NCBI RefSeq assembly: GCF_016583645.1
Contig: NZ_NRRL01000010.1
Location: forward strand, 1-64,000
Direction of reading: 5' to 3'
From: Rhodovibrio sodomensis
GTDB lineage: Bacteria; Pseudomonadota; Alphaproteobacteria; Kiloniellales; Rhodovibrionaceae
DNA: 64,000 nt
Shown here: positions 35,494-43,227 of the stretch, in pieces
How positions within the stretch are numbered: the stretch's first letter is position 1
Layout: each line of letters begins with the position of its first letter
Made by a program: the position numbers and the translations under genes
The notes under the pieces: model-generated
Database searches by the model: none
Told to the model about the DNA's origin: nothing
Seen by the model: the letters and a program-made list of their open reading frames with translations, nothing else

Positions 35494-35608
35494 GTTCGGT
35501 TCCATCGCGCGGGTTCGCGCGGCCCCCGCCGGACGGCATGTGTGCAGGCCGTGGCGCGATGGGCGAGTGCCGCTCGCGGCGTAGAGCGACCCGACCGGCT
35601 ATCGCGCC

Positions 35609-36415
35609 TTAAAGCCCGTGCTCGCGGAAGAAGCCGGTCGGCATCAGGTCGGGGCGGTCGGTGATGATGGCGTGCGCGCCCCAGCCGCGCAGGCGGGCGG
35701 CGCGTGCGCCGTCGTTGACCGTGTAGACCGCGACCGCCCAGCCGGCGTCGGCCGTCTCCCGCACGTCGGCCGGGCGCAGCCGGTCGGCGGCCAGGTGCAG
35801 GGACACGCAGTCGAGCTCGGCCAGCAGCGCGCGCCAGCGCCGCGGCCGGGCCTGCGCGATCAGCCCGCGCGGCAGGTCCGGGGCCGCCGTGCGGGCCACC
35901 GTCAGGCAGTCGCGCTGGAACGACGAGATCAGCGGCCGCGCCCGGTCCGCGGGCCAGACCTCCCGCACCGTGGCGACGGCGGCGCGCGCGGTCTCCTGCG
36001 CCGCGCCGGGGGCCGGCTTGATCTCCAGGTTCGGCCTCAGGTCGAGCCGGAGCATCTCCCGCAGCGCGTCCGCCAGGGTTGGAATGCGCGTCCCCGCGAA
36101 CTCGGGCCCGAAGTGGGCCCCGGCGTCGAGCTCGGCCAGCTGCGGCGCGGTCCAGCGGTCCAGCCGGCCGTCCACGCCCTCGATTCGCTGCAGGCTGACA
36201 TCGTGGTGCAGCATGGGCGTGCCGCAGGCGGCCAGCATCACGTCGACCTCGACCCAGCGGCAGCCCGCATCGGCGGCGGCCCGCAGGCCGGGCAGGGTGT
36301 TTTCCGGCGCCAGGCCGGCGGCGCCCCGGTGGCCGATCACGGGCGGCAGGGCGATCCGCGGCGCGGGCCCGGAGCCGGCGTCGGCGGGGGCGTCGGCCGG
36401 GGCTTCGGGGGGCAT
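35609..36415 (-). CDS. Glycerophosphodiester phosphodiesterase family protein
   Basis: GDPD-type TIM barrel that cleaves glycerophosphodiesters. Seen in 268 residues: the metal/substrate motif VIGHRGAAGLAPENTLPGL, WVEVDVMLAACGTPMLHHD with acidic ligands and His, PNLEIKP, and a C-terminal VAVYTVNDGARAARLRGWG followed by AIITDRPDLM. No signal peptide is seen, so a cytoplasmic UgpQ-like role is likely. The ATG at 36415 follows GGTGAG; a GTG nine bases upstream is an alternative. It follows the SCO gene by 14 bases on the same strand. Confidence 0.93.
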   Translation of the reverse strand: MPPEAPADAPADAGSGPAPRIALPPVIGHRGAAGLAPENTLPGLRAAADAGCRWVEVDVMLAACGTPMLHHDVSLQRIEGVDGRLDRWTAPQLAELDAGAHFGPEFAGTRIPTLADALREMLRLDLRPNLEIKPAPGAAQETARAAVATVREVWPADRARPLISSFQRDCLTVARTAAPDLPRGLIAQARPRRWRALLAELDCVSLHLAADRLRPADVRETADAGWAVAVYTVNDGARAARLRGWGAHAIITDRPDLMPTGFFREHGL

Positions 36416-36429
36416 GTCGCTCACCGGGC

Positions 36430-37152
36430 TCAGCCGTCGACGTGCTGGCGGATCATTTCGGCGATCCGCGGCGCGCCGGCGGAATGCGCCACGTGGTCGA
36501 GGTGGCGGCCGTCCGGCCCCATCAGGAAGACGTAGGACTGGTGCTGCATCAGGTAGGCCCCGTGGTCCATCGAGGCGTGGTCGGACATCGGCATGCCGGT
36601 GCCGCCGTTCTGCTGAGCCTGCCGCGCCGCGGCGACCTTTTCCGGGTCCACCTTCTTGTACGACACGTGGTAGGCCTCGGCCGCCTGCTCGATCGCCGCC
36701 GCGTCGCCGGTCAGGCCGATCAGCCGCGGGTGGAAATTGTCGACGTAGTCGCGCATCCGGGCCACGTCGTCGCGCGCCGGATCGATCGTAATGAACACCG
36801 GCGTGACCCGCTCGACCTTGTCCGGCTGCTGCTCGCCCACGACGTCGAGCGCCTGCGAGATGTTCTGCAGCGTCATCGGGCAGACGTTGGGGCAGTGGGT
36901 GTAGCCGAAGAACACCAGGGAATAGCCGCCGCGCAGGTCCTGCGCGGTCACCGTCTCGCCCTGCGTGTTGGTCAGCTCGAACGGGCCGCCGATCGCCCGG
37001 CTCGCGGTCGCGCCGCCGGCTGTTCCGGTCCGTCCGGATCCGTCGTCCAGCCAGACCTGCCAGGTCACCGCGGCGATCAGGGCGACGCTGGCCAGCGCGC
37101 TCAGGCTGGCGGTGATCCGTGCGATCTTCGAGTGCGGCCAGATGCCAGTCAT
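36430..37152 (-). CDS. SCO1/SenC family copper chaperone
   Basis: Membrane-anchored thioredoxin-fold protein that loads copper into cytochrome oxidase. Seen in 240 residues: one N-terminal span (ASLSALASVALIAAVTWQVW, 15-34), the domain start GGPFELTNTQGETVTAQDL, the CxxxC copper site in GYTHCPNVCPMTL, PVFITIDPARD and a later His in the HQSYVFLMGPDG stretch. Before that lies a Met/His-rich insert, GMPMSDHASMDHGAYLMQH, that may bind extra copper. Upstream of the GDPD gene, 14 bases apart. Confidence 0.92.
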   Translation of the reverse strand: MTGIWPHSKIARITASLSALASVALIAAVTWQVWLDDGSGRTGTAGGATASRAIGGPFELTNTQGETVTAQDLRGGYSLVFFGYTHCPNVCPMTLQNISQALDVVGEQQPDKVERVTPVFITIDPARDDVARMRDYVDNFHPRLIGLTGDAAAIEQAAEAYHVSYKKVDPEKVAAARQAQQNGGTGMPMSDHASMDHGAYLMQHQSYVFLMGPDGRHLDHVAHSAGAPRIAEMIRQHVDG

Positions 37153-37328
37153 CGTGGGTGACGCCTTCTTTCGCTGTGCATGCCTTGTGGGCAGGAGATA
37201 AGCCAGCCGGCGGCCGAACGGAAGTGCCGCGACGCCGCGCCGCCCGGGCGCGGCTCGGCGCGCGCTGGAGCGGATCGCGCGTGCCGGCGTTGACCGGGCG
37301 TGCGGGCCGGGGCACCGTCGCGTCCGTT

Positions 37329-38312
37329 ATGACCACGCCGCTCGGCGCGTACGGCGCCAACGATCCCCTGTTCCTGCTGCTGGCCGCGCTGATCGTGGAG
37401 GCCTACGTCGGCGACGTGATCGCGCGGCTGCCGCGGGTGCCGCATCCGCGTGCGCTGCTGGCGCGCCTGACCGCCCGGTTGGAGCGCCGGCTGAACCGGC
37501 CGCAGCGGGGCCGGCAGGCGCTGGTGCTGCGCGGCCTGACGGTCGTGCTGGCGCTCGCCCTGGCGGCGGCGGCGATCGGCTGGGGGTTGGCGGCCCTCTC
37601 CCGGGTCTACCCGTTCGCCTGGGTGGTCGAACTGTTCCTGCTGGTCGCGCTGATCGGGCAGCACGGCGCGTTGCGCGGGTTGAAAGCCGTCGCGGATGCG
37701 CTCGCGGCCGGCGGCGCCGAGCGCACGCGCGCCGCGCTGCGCCCGATGGCGGGCGAGCGGCTGACCCCGGAACAGCTGGAGGGACTGGATCTGCGCGGCC
37801 TGTCGATCGCGGCGCTCGACGGCGGTGCGCGCCGGTCGGTCTCCGCCGCGTTCGCGCCGGTGCTGTTCTACGTCCTGCTGGGCTTGCCGGGGCTGATGGC
37901 GCAGCAGGCGATCTGGGTGGTCGCGTGCGTGGTCGCGAACGGCAACAAGCCGGGCGGACAGGGGCTGGGCGTCGGCCGGGAAGGCGACTTCGCGCTGGCC
38001 GCCGTCACGCTGGACGCGGCGCTTGTCTGGGTGCCGGACAAGGTCGCCGGCCTGCTGTTCGCGCTCGCCGCCGCGTTCGTGCCGGGGGCGCACCCCCTGA
38101 CCGCGCTCAAGCGCCTCAGCAAGGCGCACGCCTGGTCGGTCGGCGCGCTGGGCGGTGCCCTGCGCCTGACCGGGCGCAAGGACGGCACGCTGAGCCGCGT
38201 CGGCGCGCCGGAGGCGACCCAGCTCAAGCGTGCGGCGATGCTGCTGGGGGTGGCGCTGCTGATCCAGGGCGGGCTGGTCGCCGTGCTGGTGCTGCTGCGC
38301 CAGGCGACTTGA
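37329..38312 (+). CDS. cobD: Adenosylcobinamide-phosphate synthase
   Basis: CobD/CbiB attaches aminopropanol phosphate to cobyric acid. The 327-residue protein is strongly hydrophobic with several membrane spans (FLLLAALIVEAYVGDVIARL, TVVLALALAAAAIGWGLAAL, AWVVELFLLVALIGQ). Family motifs: LRGLKAVADAL, DLRGLSIAALDGG..SVSAAFAPVLFY, and VPDKVAGLLFALAAAFVPGA. The start ATG at 37329 (MTTPLGAYG) is preferred over upstream frame that reads GC-rich leader. It opens the cob region containing cobS and cobT. Confidence 0.9.
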   Translation: MTTPLGAYGANDPLFLLLAALIVEAYVGDVIARLPRVPHPRALLARLTARLERRLNRPQRGRQALVLRGLTVVLALALAAAAIGWGLAALSRVYPFAWVVELFLLVALIGQHGALRGLKAVADALAAGGAERTRAALRPMAGERLTPEQLEGLDLRGLSIAALDGGARRSVSAAFAPVLFYVLLGLPGLMAQQAIWVVACVVANGNKPGGQGLGVGREGDFALAAVTLDAALVWVPDKVAGLLFALAAAFVPGAHPLTALKRLSKAHAWSVGALGGALRLTGRKDGTLSRVGAPEATQLKRAAMLLGVALLIQGGLVAVLVLLRQAT

Positions 38313-38330
38313 GCGACCGTTGCCGCCGTC

Positions 38331-38540
38331 TCAGGGCCGCGGCGCCGTGCGCCCGGGATCGGCGGCCAGCGGCGGGCGATGGGTCAGCAACAAGGCGAAC
38401 AGGCGGCGCAATTCGCCGCGGACCTGTCCGGCCGTCTCCCCGCGGACGCTGGCGATCTGCTGCAGGTCATGGCCCTGAAGCAGGGTCCGCAGCAACGCGC
38501 GATCCCGCTGTGAGATCGCGAAGGCTGTCTGGTCGACCAT
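38331..38540 (-). CDS. Small LuxR-HTH-like protein
   Basis: A 69-residue product from the ATG at 38540 (MVDQTAFAISQRD). Its body, ISQRDRALLRTLLQGHDLQQ followed by IASVRGETAGQVRGELRRLF, resembles the DNA-binding helices of LuxR-type regulators. No receiver or ligand domain is attached. The frame extends to an ATG at 38651, giving 106 residues; the extra part is low-complexity. Convergent with cobD. Assignment as a DNA-binding protein is tentative. Confidence 0.5.
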   Translation of the reverse strand: MVDQTAFAISQRDRALLRTLLQGHDLQQIASVRGETAGQVRGELRRLFALLLTHRPPLAADPGRTAPRP

Positions 38541-38843
38541 GACCCTGGCAAATCCCCCGTGAAGTGTCGCCGGTGCGCGGCCGCCCCGGGCTGCCGCCGG
38601 CGGGCGGTCGCGCGCGTCGGCGGCGTCAACGGCGCCGGACATTAACACCATATCGGTTCTGGCCAGCGATTTCTTGCCGAGATATGGGTGAAATTTCCGT
38701 GAAGTGCCGACCGGGCGCCGCGACTACCTCACAAGAGGTATCGCGGGGGTCAATCGAATACGCCTAAAATCCGGCGCGTTGAAACCTGGACGGGAACTGC
38801 GCGGGGCAATGACCGTTCCGGGTTACGCCAGCGGGGGGGATTT

Positions 38844-39065
38844 ATGGCGGGGTATCGGATCGACGATGCCGGACGGCGGCTGGGCCGTGCGGACGTCACC
38901 ACGGAGTCGCACCTGCACGCCCCAGGGCCCGGGTCCGGGCCGTGCCTGGCGATCATGGCGATCGCCAAGGACTTTCAGGACCTGATCCGGGCTGAGTGTC
39001 CGCATTGCCGCACCGGCGGCGGCGGCTGTCTGGTCGAATTGATGCGCACGGCCGCGCACGATTAG
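38844..39065 (+). CDS. Hypothetical small cysteine-containing protein
   Basis: A 73-residue frame starting at ATG 38844, preceded by GGGGGGGA three bases upstream. It contains CPHCRTGGGGC near the C-terminus, a possible metal or redox site. No family is recognised; being short and GC-rich it could be spurious. No gene is seen in 38541-38843. Confidence 0.4.
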   Translation: MAGYRIDDAGRRLGRADVTTESHLHAPGPGSGPCLAIMAIAKDFQDLIRAECPHCRTGGGGCLVELMRTAAHD

Positions 39066-39188
39066 CCCGCGCTGCCCGAACGCCGCGCTGCGCGAAAGCC
39101 GGGTCGGTTTAACTGGGAACGCCGGTTCGACCGGGCGGCATCGTGCCCGAGGGCCGCGGCTGCGGCCGCTCCGTCCTGCGCCGGCGCG

Positions 39189-39830
39189 TCAGGCCCGCGG
39201 GACGTGATTGACCAGCGCCACCCGCCAGGCGGGCGGCGTCCCGTCCGGGCTTTCGGCGGGCGGGGCGATGTGGTCGATCCGGGTGAGCGCGCAGTTGTCG
39301 ACGACGAACGACAGCGCCCGCTCCGGGTCCAGCAACAGCGCCCGGGCGAGGGCCGCGCGGATCGTGCCGCCGTGGGTCACCGCGACCACGTCCTGCCCGG
39401 CGTAGTCGCGCGACAGGCGCTCGACCGCCACGCCCACCCGGTCGATCAGGTCGGCGAAGCTCTCGCCGCCCGGCGGTGCCTCGTGCGCGGGGGCGAGCCA
39501 GAAGCGGTTCCATTGCTCGCCGCGTTCCGCGACCAGCTCGTCGCGGTGCCGGCCCTGCCAGTCGCCGAACGACTGCTCGGCCAGCTCGGGCTGTGGGCAC
39601 AGGTCGGGCGCGGGGTCCGGCCGGCGGGCCAGGATCGCCTCGGCCGTGCGGGTCGTGCGGCTCAGGTTCGAGGTCACCCAGACCGCCTCGCGCGGCAGCA
39701 GCGCGGCCAGCCCGTCGTAGATCGGCGTGTCCGAGGTGTCGCAGTCCATGTCCATCTGGCCGTAGACGCGCCCCTGGGCACCGGTGACCGGCGCGTGGCG
39801 GATCCACCACCAGCGTGTGATCGCCGACAT
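39189..39830 (-). CDS. Histidine phosphatase family protein (possible alpha-ribazole phosphatase)
   Basis: Phosphoglycerate-mutase-like phosphatase of 213 residues. Seen: the phosphohistidine motif WIRHAPVTG (RHxP variant), SNLSRTTRTAEAIL, EQSFGDWQGR, PPGGESFADLIDRVGVAVE and VAVTHGGTIRAALA with the second catalytic His. It is adjacent to cobS (21 bases) on the same strand, which suggests the CobC role of dephosphorylating alpha-ribazole phosphate; that is inferred from context. Confidence 0.85.
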   Translation of the reverse strand: MSAITRWWWIRHAPVTGAQGRVYGQMDMDCDTSDTPIYDGLAALLPREAVWVTSNLSRTTRTAEAILARRPDPAPDLCPQPELAEQSFGDWQGRHRDELVAERGEQWNRFWLAPAHEAPPGGESFADLIDRVGVAVERLSRDYAGQDVVAVTHGGTIRAALARALLLDPERALSFVVDNCALTRIDHIAPPAESPDGTPPAWRVALVNHVPRA

Positions 39831-39851
39831 CGGATCGGCTCTCCCTGTTAC

Positions 39852-40688
39852 TCAGAAGATCTCGACGAATGGGGGGCCGGCCGGGGCCAGCAGGCTGGCG
39901 GCGGCCAGCAAGACGGCCGTCTCCACCGTCTGTTCCACCGCGCCCAGTACGTCGCCGGTATAGCCGCGCACCTGCCGGGCCGCAAGCCGGGCCACCAGCG
40001 CCGTCAGCGCGGCGGCCAGGACGAGCGCGGCCGTGCCCGTGCGCGGCCCCAGCGTCAGCCACGCCAGCAGCGCGCCCAGCGCCAGCGCCGTGGCCGCGGC
40101 CGACCGGGTCGGCCGGCCGGCGCCGTGGCCAAGCCCGTCCGCCCGGGCGGGCTGGAGCGCCCGCATCACCGGCAGCATCGCCGCGCGGCCCAGGGCGTGC
40201 GCCCCGATCAGCGCCAGCGCCCCGCCCGGCAGCGCGGCCAGCGTCGCCAGCGCGCCGGCGCGCAGCAGCAGCGAACAGGCGATCGCCGCCACGCCGTAGC
40301 TGCCGACGTAGCTGTCGCGCATGATCGCGAGCTTCCGGGCGGCGTCCTGTCCGCCGCCGAAGCCGTCGGCCACGTCGGCCAGCCCGTCTTCGTGCAGCCC
40401 GCCGGTGATCGCGAAGGTCGCGGCGAGCGCCAGCCCCGCGGCGGCCAGCGGCGGCACGCCAAGCGCGACCGCCAGGGCGAGGGTGGCCGCCCCGGCCGCG
40501 CCGACCAGCGCCCCCACCAGCGGCGCGCAGCGGAGCGCGCGGGCAAGCGCGGCCATGCCGTCCGGCTCGCCGGGCGCGGCGTCGGGCCAGCGGATCGGCA
40601 GCCGGGTCAGAAAGACGCAGGCCCGCGCCATGTCCTGACGCCAGGCGCGCCAGCTGCCCGCGCGGGACGGGGAAGCATCCCAGGCCAA
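39852..40688 (-). CDS. cobS: Adenosylcobinamide-GDP ribazoletransferase (cobalamin synthase)
   Basis: Membrane enzyme joining alpha-ribazole to adenosylcobinamide-GDP, the last step of cobalamin assembly. Seen: FLTRLPI near the N-terminus, the family motif ITGGLHEDGLADVADGFGGG with acidic residues, RKLAIMRDSYVGSYGVAAI and several Ala/Leu-rich spans. The TTG at 40688, preceded by GGAG and an 8-base spacer, gives 278 residues and includes the usual WRAWRQ lead before the first span; the ATG at 40631 lacks a usable ribosome site. Divergent from cobT. Confidence 0.9.
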   Translation of the reverse strand: MAWDASPSRAGSWRAWRQDMARACVFLTRLPIRWPDAAPGEPDGMAALARALRCAPLVGALVGAAGAATLALAVALGVPPLAAAGLALAATFAITGGLHEDGLADVADGFGGGQDAARKLAIMRDSYVGSYGVAAIACSLLLRAGALATLAALPGGALALIGAHALGRAAMLPVMRALQPARADGLGHGAGRPTRSAAATALALGALLAWLTLGPRTGTAALVLAAALTALVARLAARQVRGYTGDVLGAVEQTVETAVLLAAASLLAPAGPPFVEIF

Positions 40689-40792
40689 GGTCGGAACTCC
40701 GTGGGCGTGTCGGGAGTGGCTGCCGCCGGTCCGGGGCGAAACGCCGTTTGCCCGGGCCGGCTGCGCGCGGTTATAGGACAGCCGCCCCCCGC

Positions 40793-40882
40793 GCGAAAGC
40801 GCACCGATCCATGGAACGAGCCGCGAAAGCGCGCCGATCCACGGAACGAGCGGCGAAAGCGCGCCGACTGACTGAAAGAGCC
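40793..40882. repeat. 30-bp tandem repeat between cobS and cobT (3 units)
   Basis: Three head-to-tail 30-base units beginning GCGAAAGCGC, at 40793, 40823 and 40853; the third is most diverged. They lie in the divergent cobS-cobT promoter region. Confidence 0.9.
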
Positions 40883-40916
40883 GCGCACGCGCGCGGCTGC
40901 CCGACCCGCGGCCCGT

Positions 40917-40951
40917 CCCAACCCCCGCGTCCCAACCCCCGCGTCCCAACC
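40917..40951. repeat. 14-bp tandem repeat before cobT
   Basis: CCCAACCCCCGCGT twice, followed by a partial CCCAACC, ending just before the AAGGAG ribosome site of cobT. Confidence 0.85.
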
Positions 40952-40969
40952 AAGGAGCGATTTGCAGCC

Positions 40970-42043
40970 ATGGCAGGTAGCAACGGCGACGACCGGACCC
41001 CCCAGAACGGCGCCGGCGGCGGCGCGCAGGAAGCCCCGGCGAGCTTCGACGAGATCCGCCAGCTGCTGGGCGAGCTGCCGGGTCCGGACCTGGCGAGCCG
41101 CTCGGCCGCGGCGACGCGCCAGCAGCAGCTGACCAAGCCGCGCGGCTCGCTCGGCCGGCTGGAGGAGCTGGCGGAGTGGCTGGCCGCCTGGCAGGGCGCG
41201 CATCCGCCGCGCCTGAACCGGCCGCGCGTGGCGGTGTTCGCCGGCAACCACGGCGTGGCGGCGCGCGGCGTCTCCGCCTACCCGGCGGAGGTGACGCAGC
41301 AGATGGTGCAGAACTTCATCGACGGCGGGGCGGCGATCAACCAGCTGTGCGCCAACTGCGATGCCGACCTGCGGGTTTACGAACTGGCGCTCGACCAGCC
41401 GACGGCCGACTTCTGCCAGGGCCCGGCGATGAGCGAGGACGAGTGCGCGCGCGCCATGGCCTACGGCATGCTGGCGGTCGAGGAAGGCTTCGACGTGATG
41501 GCGCTGGGCGAGATGGGGATCGCCAACACCACCAGCGCCGCGGCGATCTGCTGTGCCCTGTTCGGCGGCACGCCGGCCGACTGGATCGGGCCCGGCAGCG
41601 GCGTCGACCAGGCCGGCCTGAGCCACAAGGCGGAGGTCGTCGGCCAGGCGCTGGCGGTCCACCAAGGCCAGCTGGACGATCCGCTGGAGGTGCTGCGCCG
41701 CCTGGGCGGGCTGGAACTGGCGGCGATCGCCGGCGCGATCCTGGCCTGCCGGCTGGCGCGGACGCCGGTGCTGCTGGACGGCTTCACCTGCACCGCCGCG
41801 GCGGCGGTGTTGTACCGCCTGGACCGGCACGCGCTGGATCACTGCGTGGTCGCCCACGTCTCCGCCGAGCCGGGGCACCGCCGGCTGCTGCAGGCGATCG
41901 AGAAGCGCGCGCTGGTCGATCTGGACATGCGCCTGGGCGAGGCGTCGGGCGCGGCGCTGGCGATCCCGCTGCTGCAGGCGGCGGTCAGCTGCCACACCGG
42001 CATGGCGACCTTCGACGAAGCCGGCGTGTCGACGCCCGACTAG
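40970..42043 (+). CDS. cobT: Nicotinate-nucleotide--dimethylbenzimidazole phosphoribosyltransferase
   Basis: Activates dimethylbenzimidazole to alpha-ribazole phosphate for cobalamin. Seen in 357 residues: TKPRGSLGRLEELAEWLAAW, VFAGNHGVAARGVSAYPAEV, ALGEMGIANTTSAAAICCAL, IGPGSGVDQAGLSHK, PVLLDGFTCTAAAAVLYRL and LDMRLGEASGAALAIPLLQAA including the catalytic Glu. The N-terminal 25 residues are Gly/Gln-rich. ATG 40970 follows AAGGAG. Divergent from cobS; no cobalamin riboswitch was recognised upstream. Confidence 0.95.
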   Translation: MAGSNGDDRTPQNGAGGGAQEAPASFDEIRQLLGELPGPDLASRSAAATRQQQLTKPRGSLGRLEELAEWLAAWQGAHPPRLNRPRVAVFAGNHGVAARGVSAYPAEVTQQMVQNFIDGGAAINQLCANCDADLRVYELALDQPTADFCQGPAMSEDECARAMAYGMLAVEEGFDVMALGEMGIANTTSAAAICCALFGGTPADWIGPGSGVDQAGLSHKAEVVGQALAVHQGQLDDPLEVLRRLGGLELAAIAGAILACRLARTPVLLDGFTCTAAAAVLYRLDRHALDHCVVAHVSAEPGHRRLLQAIEKRALVDLDMRLGEASGAALAIPLLQAAVSCHTGMATFDEAGVSTPD

Positions 42044-42149
42044 GGCTGGGCTTTCCAGGGGCCCTTCTGGAGCGTTGCACGCCAACGGGGCGGACTGCGA
42101 AACTCCCCGGCGGTCAATTCCCCGCGGTCAGTCTCAGGGAGCCTGCAAG

Positions 42150-42920
42150 ATGCAAGCGGTCGTGCACGCCGTGATCCACCGCGGGGCCGTGCGGCCCGGC
42201 AACGAGGACACGCTGGCGGTCGGCGACTGGATCGCCGGCAACGATGTCGAGCGGCCCAAGCGCTTCACCCACGACCTCAGCGCGCCGCTGTCGGTGATCG
42301 TCGCCGACGGCATGGGCGGCCACGCCGCCGGCGACGTGGCAAGCCGTTACGTGACCGAAACGATCCAGCAGGGCGCGGATCGGATCGCCGACGCACAGGC
42401 CGCGGGCGACCTGCTGATCCACGCCAACCGGCGGCTGTACGAGGCGATGGAAGACGGCATCGGTGCGCCCGCCATGGGCACCACCGTGGCCGGCGTGATC
42501 CTGCGCCAGGGCGCGGCCGTGCAGTTCAACGTCGGCGACAGCCGGATCTACCGGATGGACCCGGGGGCGCGCATGCTGACCCAGCTGTCGGTCGACGACA
42601 CGCCGGGCCCGAAGCTCGACAACGGCCGGACCGCCCGCGACACCACCCCGGTGGTCAGTCAGTCGCTGGGCGGGCAGCCGAGCTACACGGCGATCCAGCC
42701 GCACGCCGAGGACGACGCGCCGCCGGTCGCGGGCACCTGCTATCTGCTGTGCACCGACGGTCTGACCGACCTGCTGGAGGTCGGCGAGATCGGCGAGATC
42801 CTGGCGCGCGCGGACGGCGACGACGGCGACTTCCGGGCGGTCGACCGGCTGTTCCAGGCGGCGCTCGACCGCGGCGGCAAGGACAACGTGACGATCGCCC
42901 TGATCCGCTGCACCGGCTAG
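42150..42920 (+). CDS. PP2C-family serine/threonine protein phosphatase
   Basis: Metal-dependent phosphatase of 256 residues (Stp1 type). Seen: RPGNEDTLAVGDW, VIVADGMGGHAAGDVASRYV with the first Asp ligand, MGTTVAGVIL, FNVGDSRIYRMDPGA, LLCTDGLTDLLEVGEI and GGKDNVTIALIRC. Substrates unknown; such enzymes usually oppose a Ser/Thr kinase, but none is in the window. The TAG stop is part of the palindrome at 42919. Confidence 0.93.
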   Translation: MQAVVHAVIHRGAVRPGNEDTLAVGDWIAGNDVERPKRFTHDLSAPLSVIVADGMGGHAAGDVASRYVTETIQQGADRIADAQAAGDLLIHANRRLYEAMEDGIGAPAMGTTVAGVILRQGAAVQFNVGDSRIYRMDPGARMLTQLSVDDTPGPKLDNGRTARDTTPVVSQSLGGQPSYTAIQPHAEDDAPPVAGTCYLLCTDGLTDLLEVGEIGEILARADGDDGDFRAVDRLFQAALDRGGKDNVTIALIRCTG

Positions 42921-42969
42921 AGCGAAATGCCTGAGGGCCGAATCGGCGTTCGGGCTGCGTTTCGCGCTC
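42919..42969. repeat. TAGAGC palindrome, copy 5 (contains the phosphatase stop)
   Basis: AGAGCGAAA and TTTCGCGCTC form the outer arms, with weaker pairing inside. The T before it completes the TAG stop of the PP2C gene, the same layout as after dapB. Confidence 0.6.
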
Positions 42970-43227
42970 ACGTCCTGCCGTCGGCGAGAACAGGGTGCCG
43001 GTGGCGACGGGCCGGCTAAGGCTTTGGCACCCCGGTCTGTGGTCGCACGGCTACGTCCCCGTCGACGGCGACGCGGCCGCTCGGCCGCGGCGGTCTTGCA
43101 GGCGTATCACAGCTTTTTGTCGAAGCTTGTCCGCGGCGCTATCGTGCGCGTGTCAGGCTGTCTGCCGACGGGTTCTCCCGGTCGCCGGCCGATCAGCTCA
43201 TTCAATCCGTGCGAAAAAGGCGTCCAG

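Noticed and set aside
40689..40969. Cobalamin riboswitch before cobT or cobS
   Set aside because: No B12-box-like sequence was seen; the region consists of tandem repeats.
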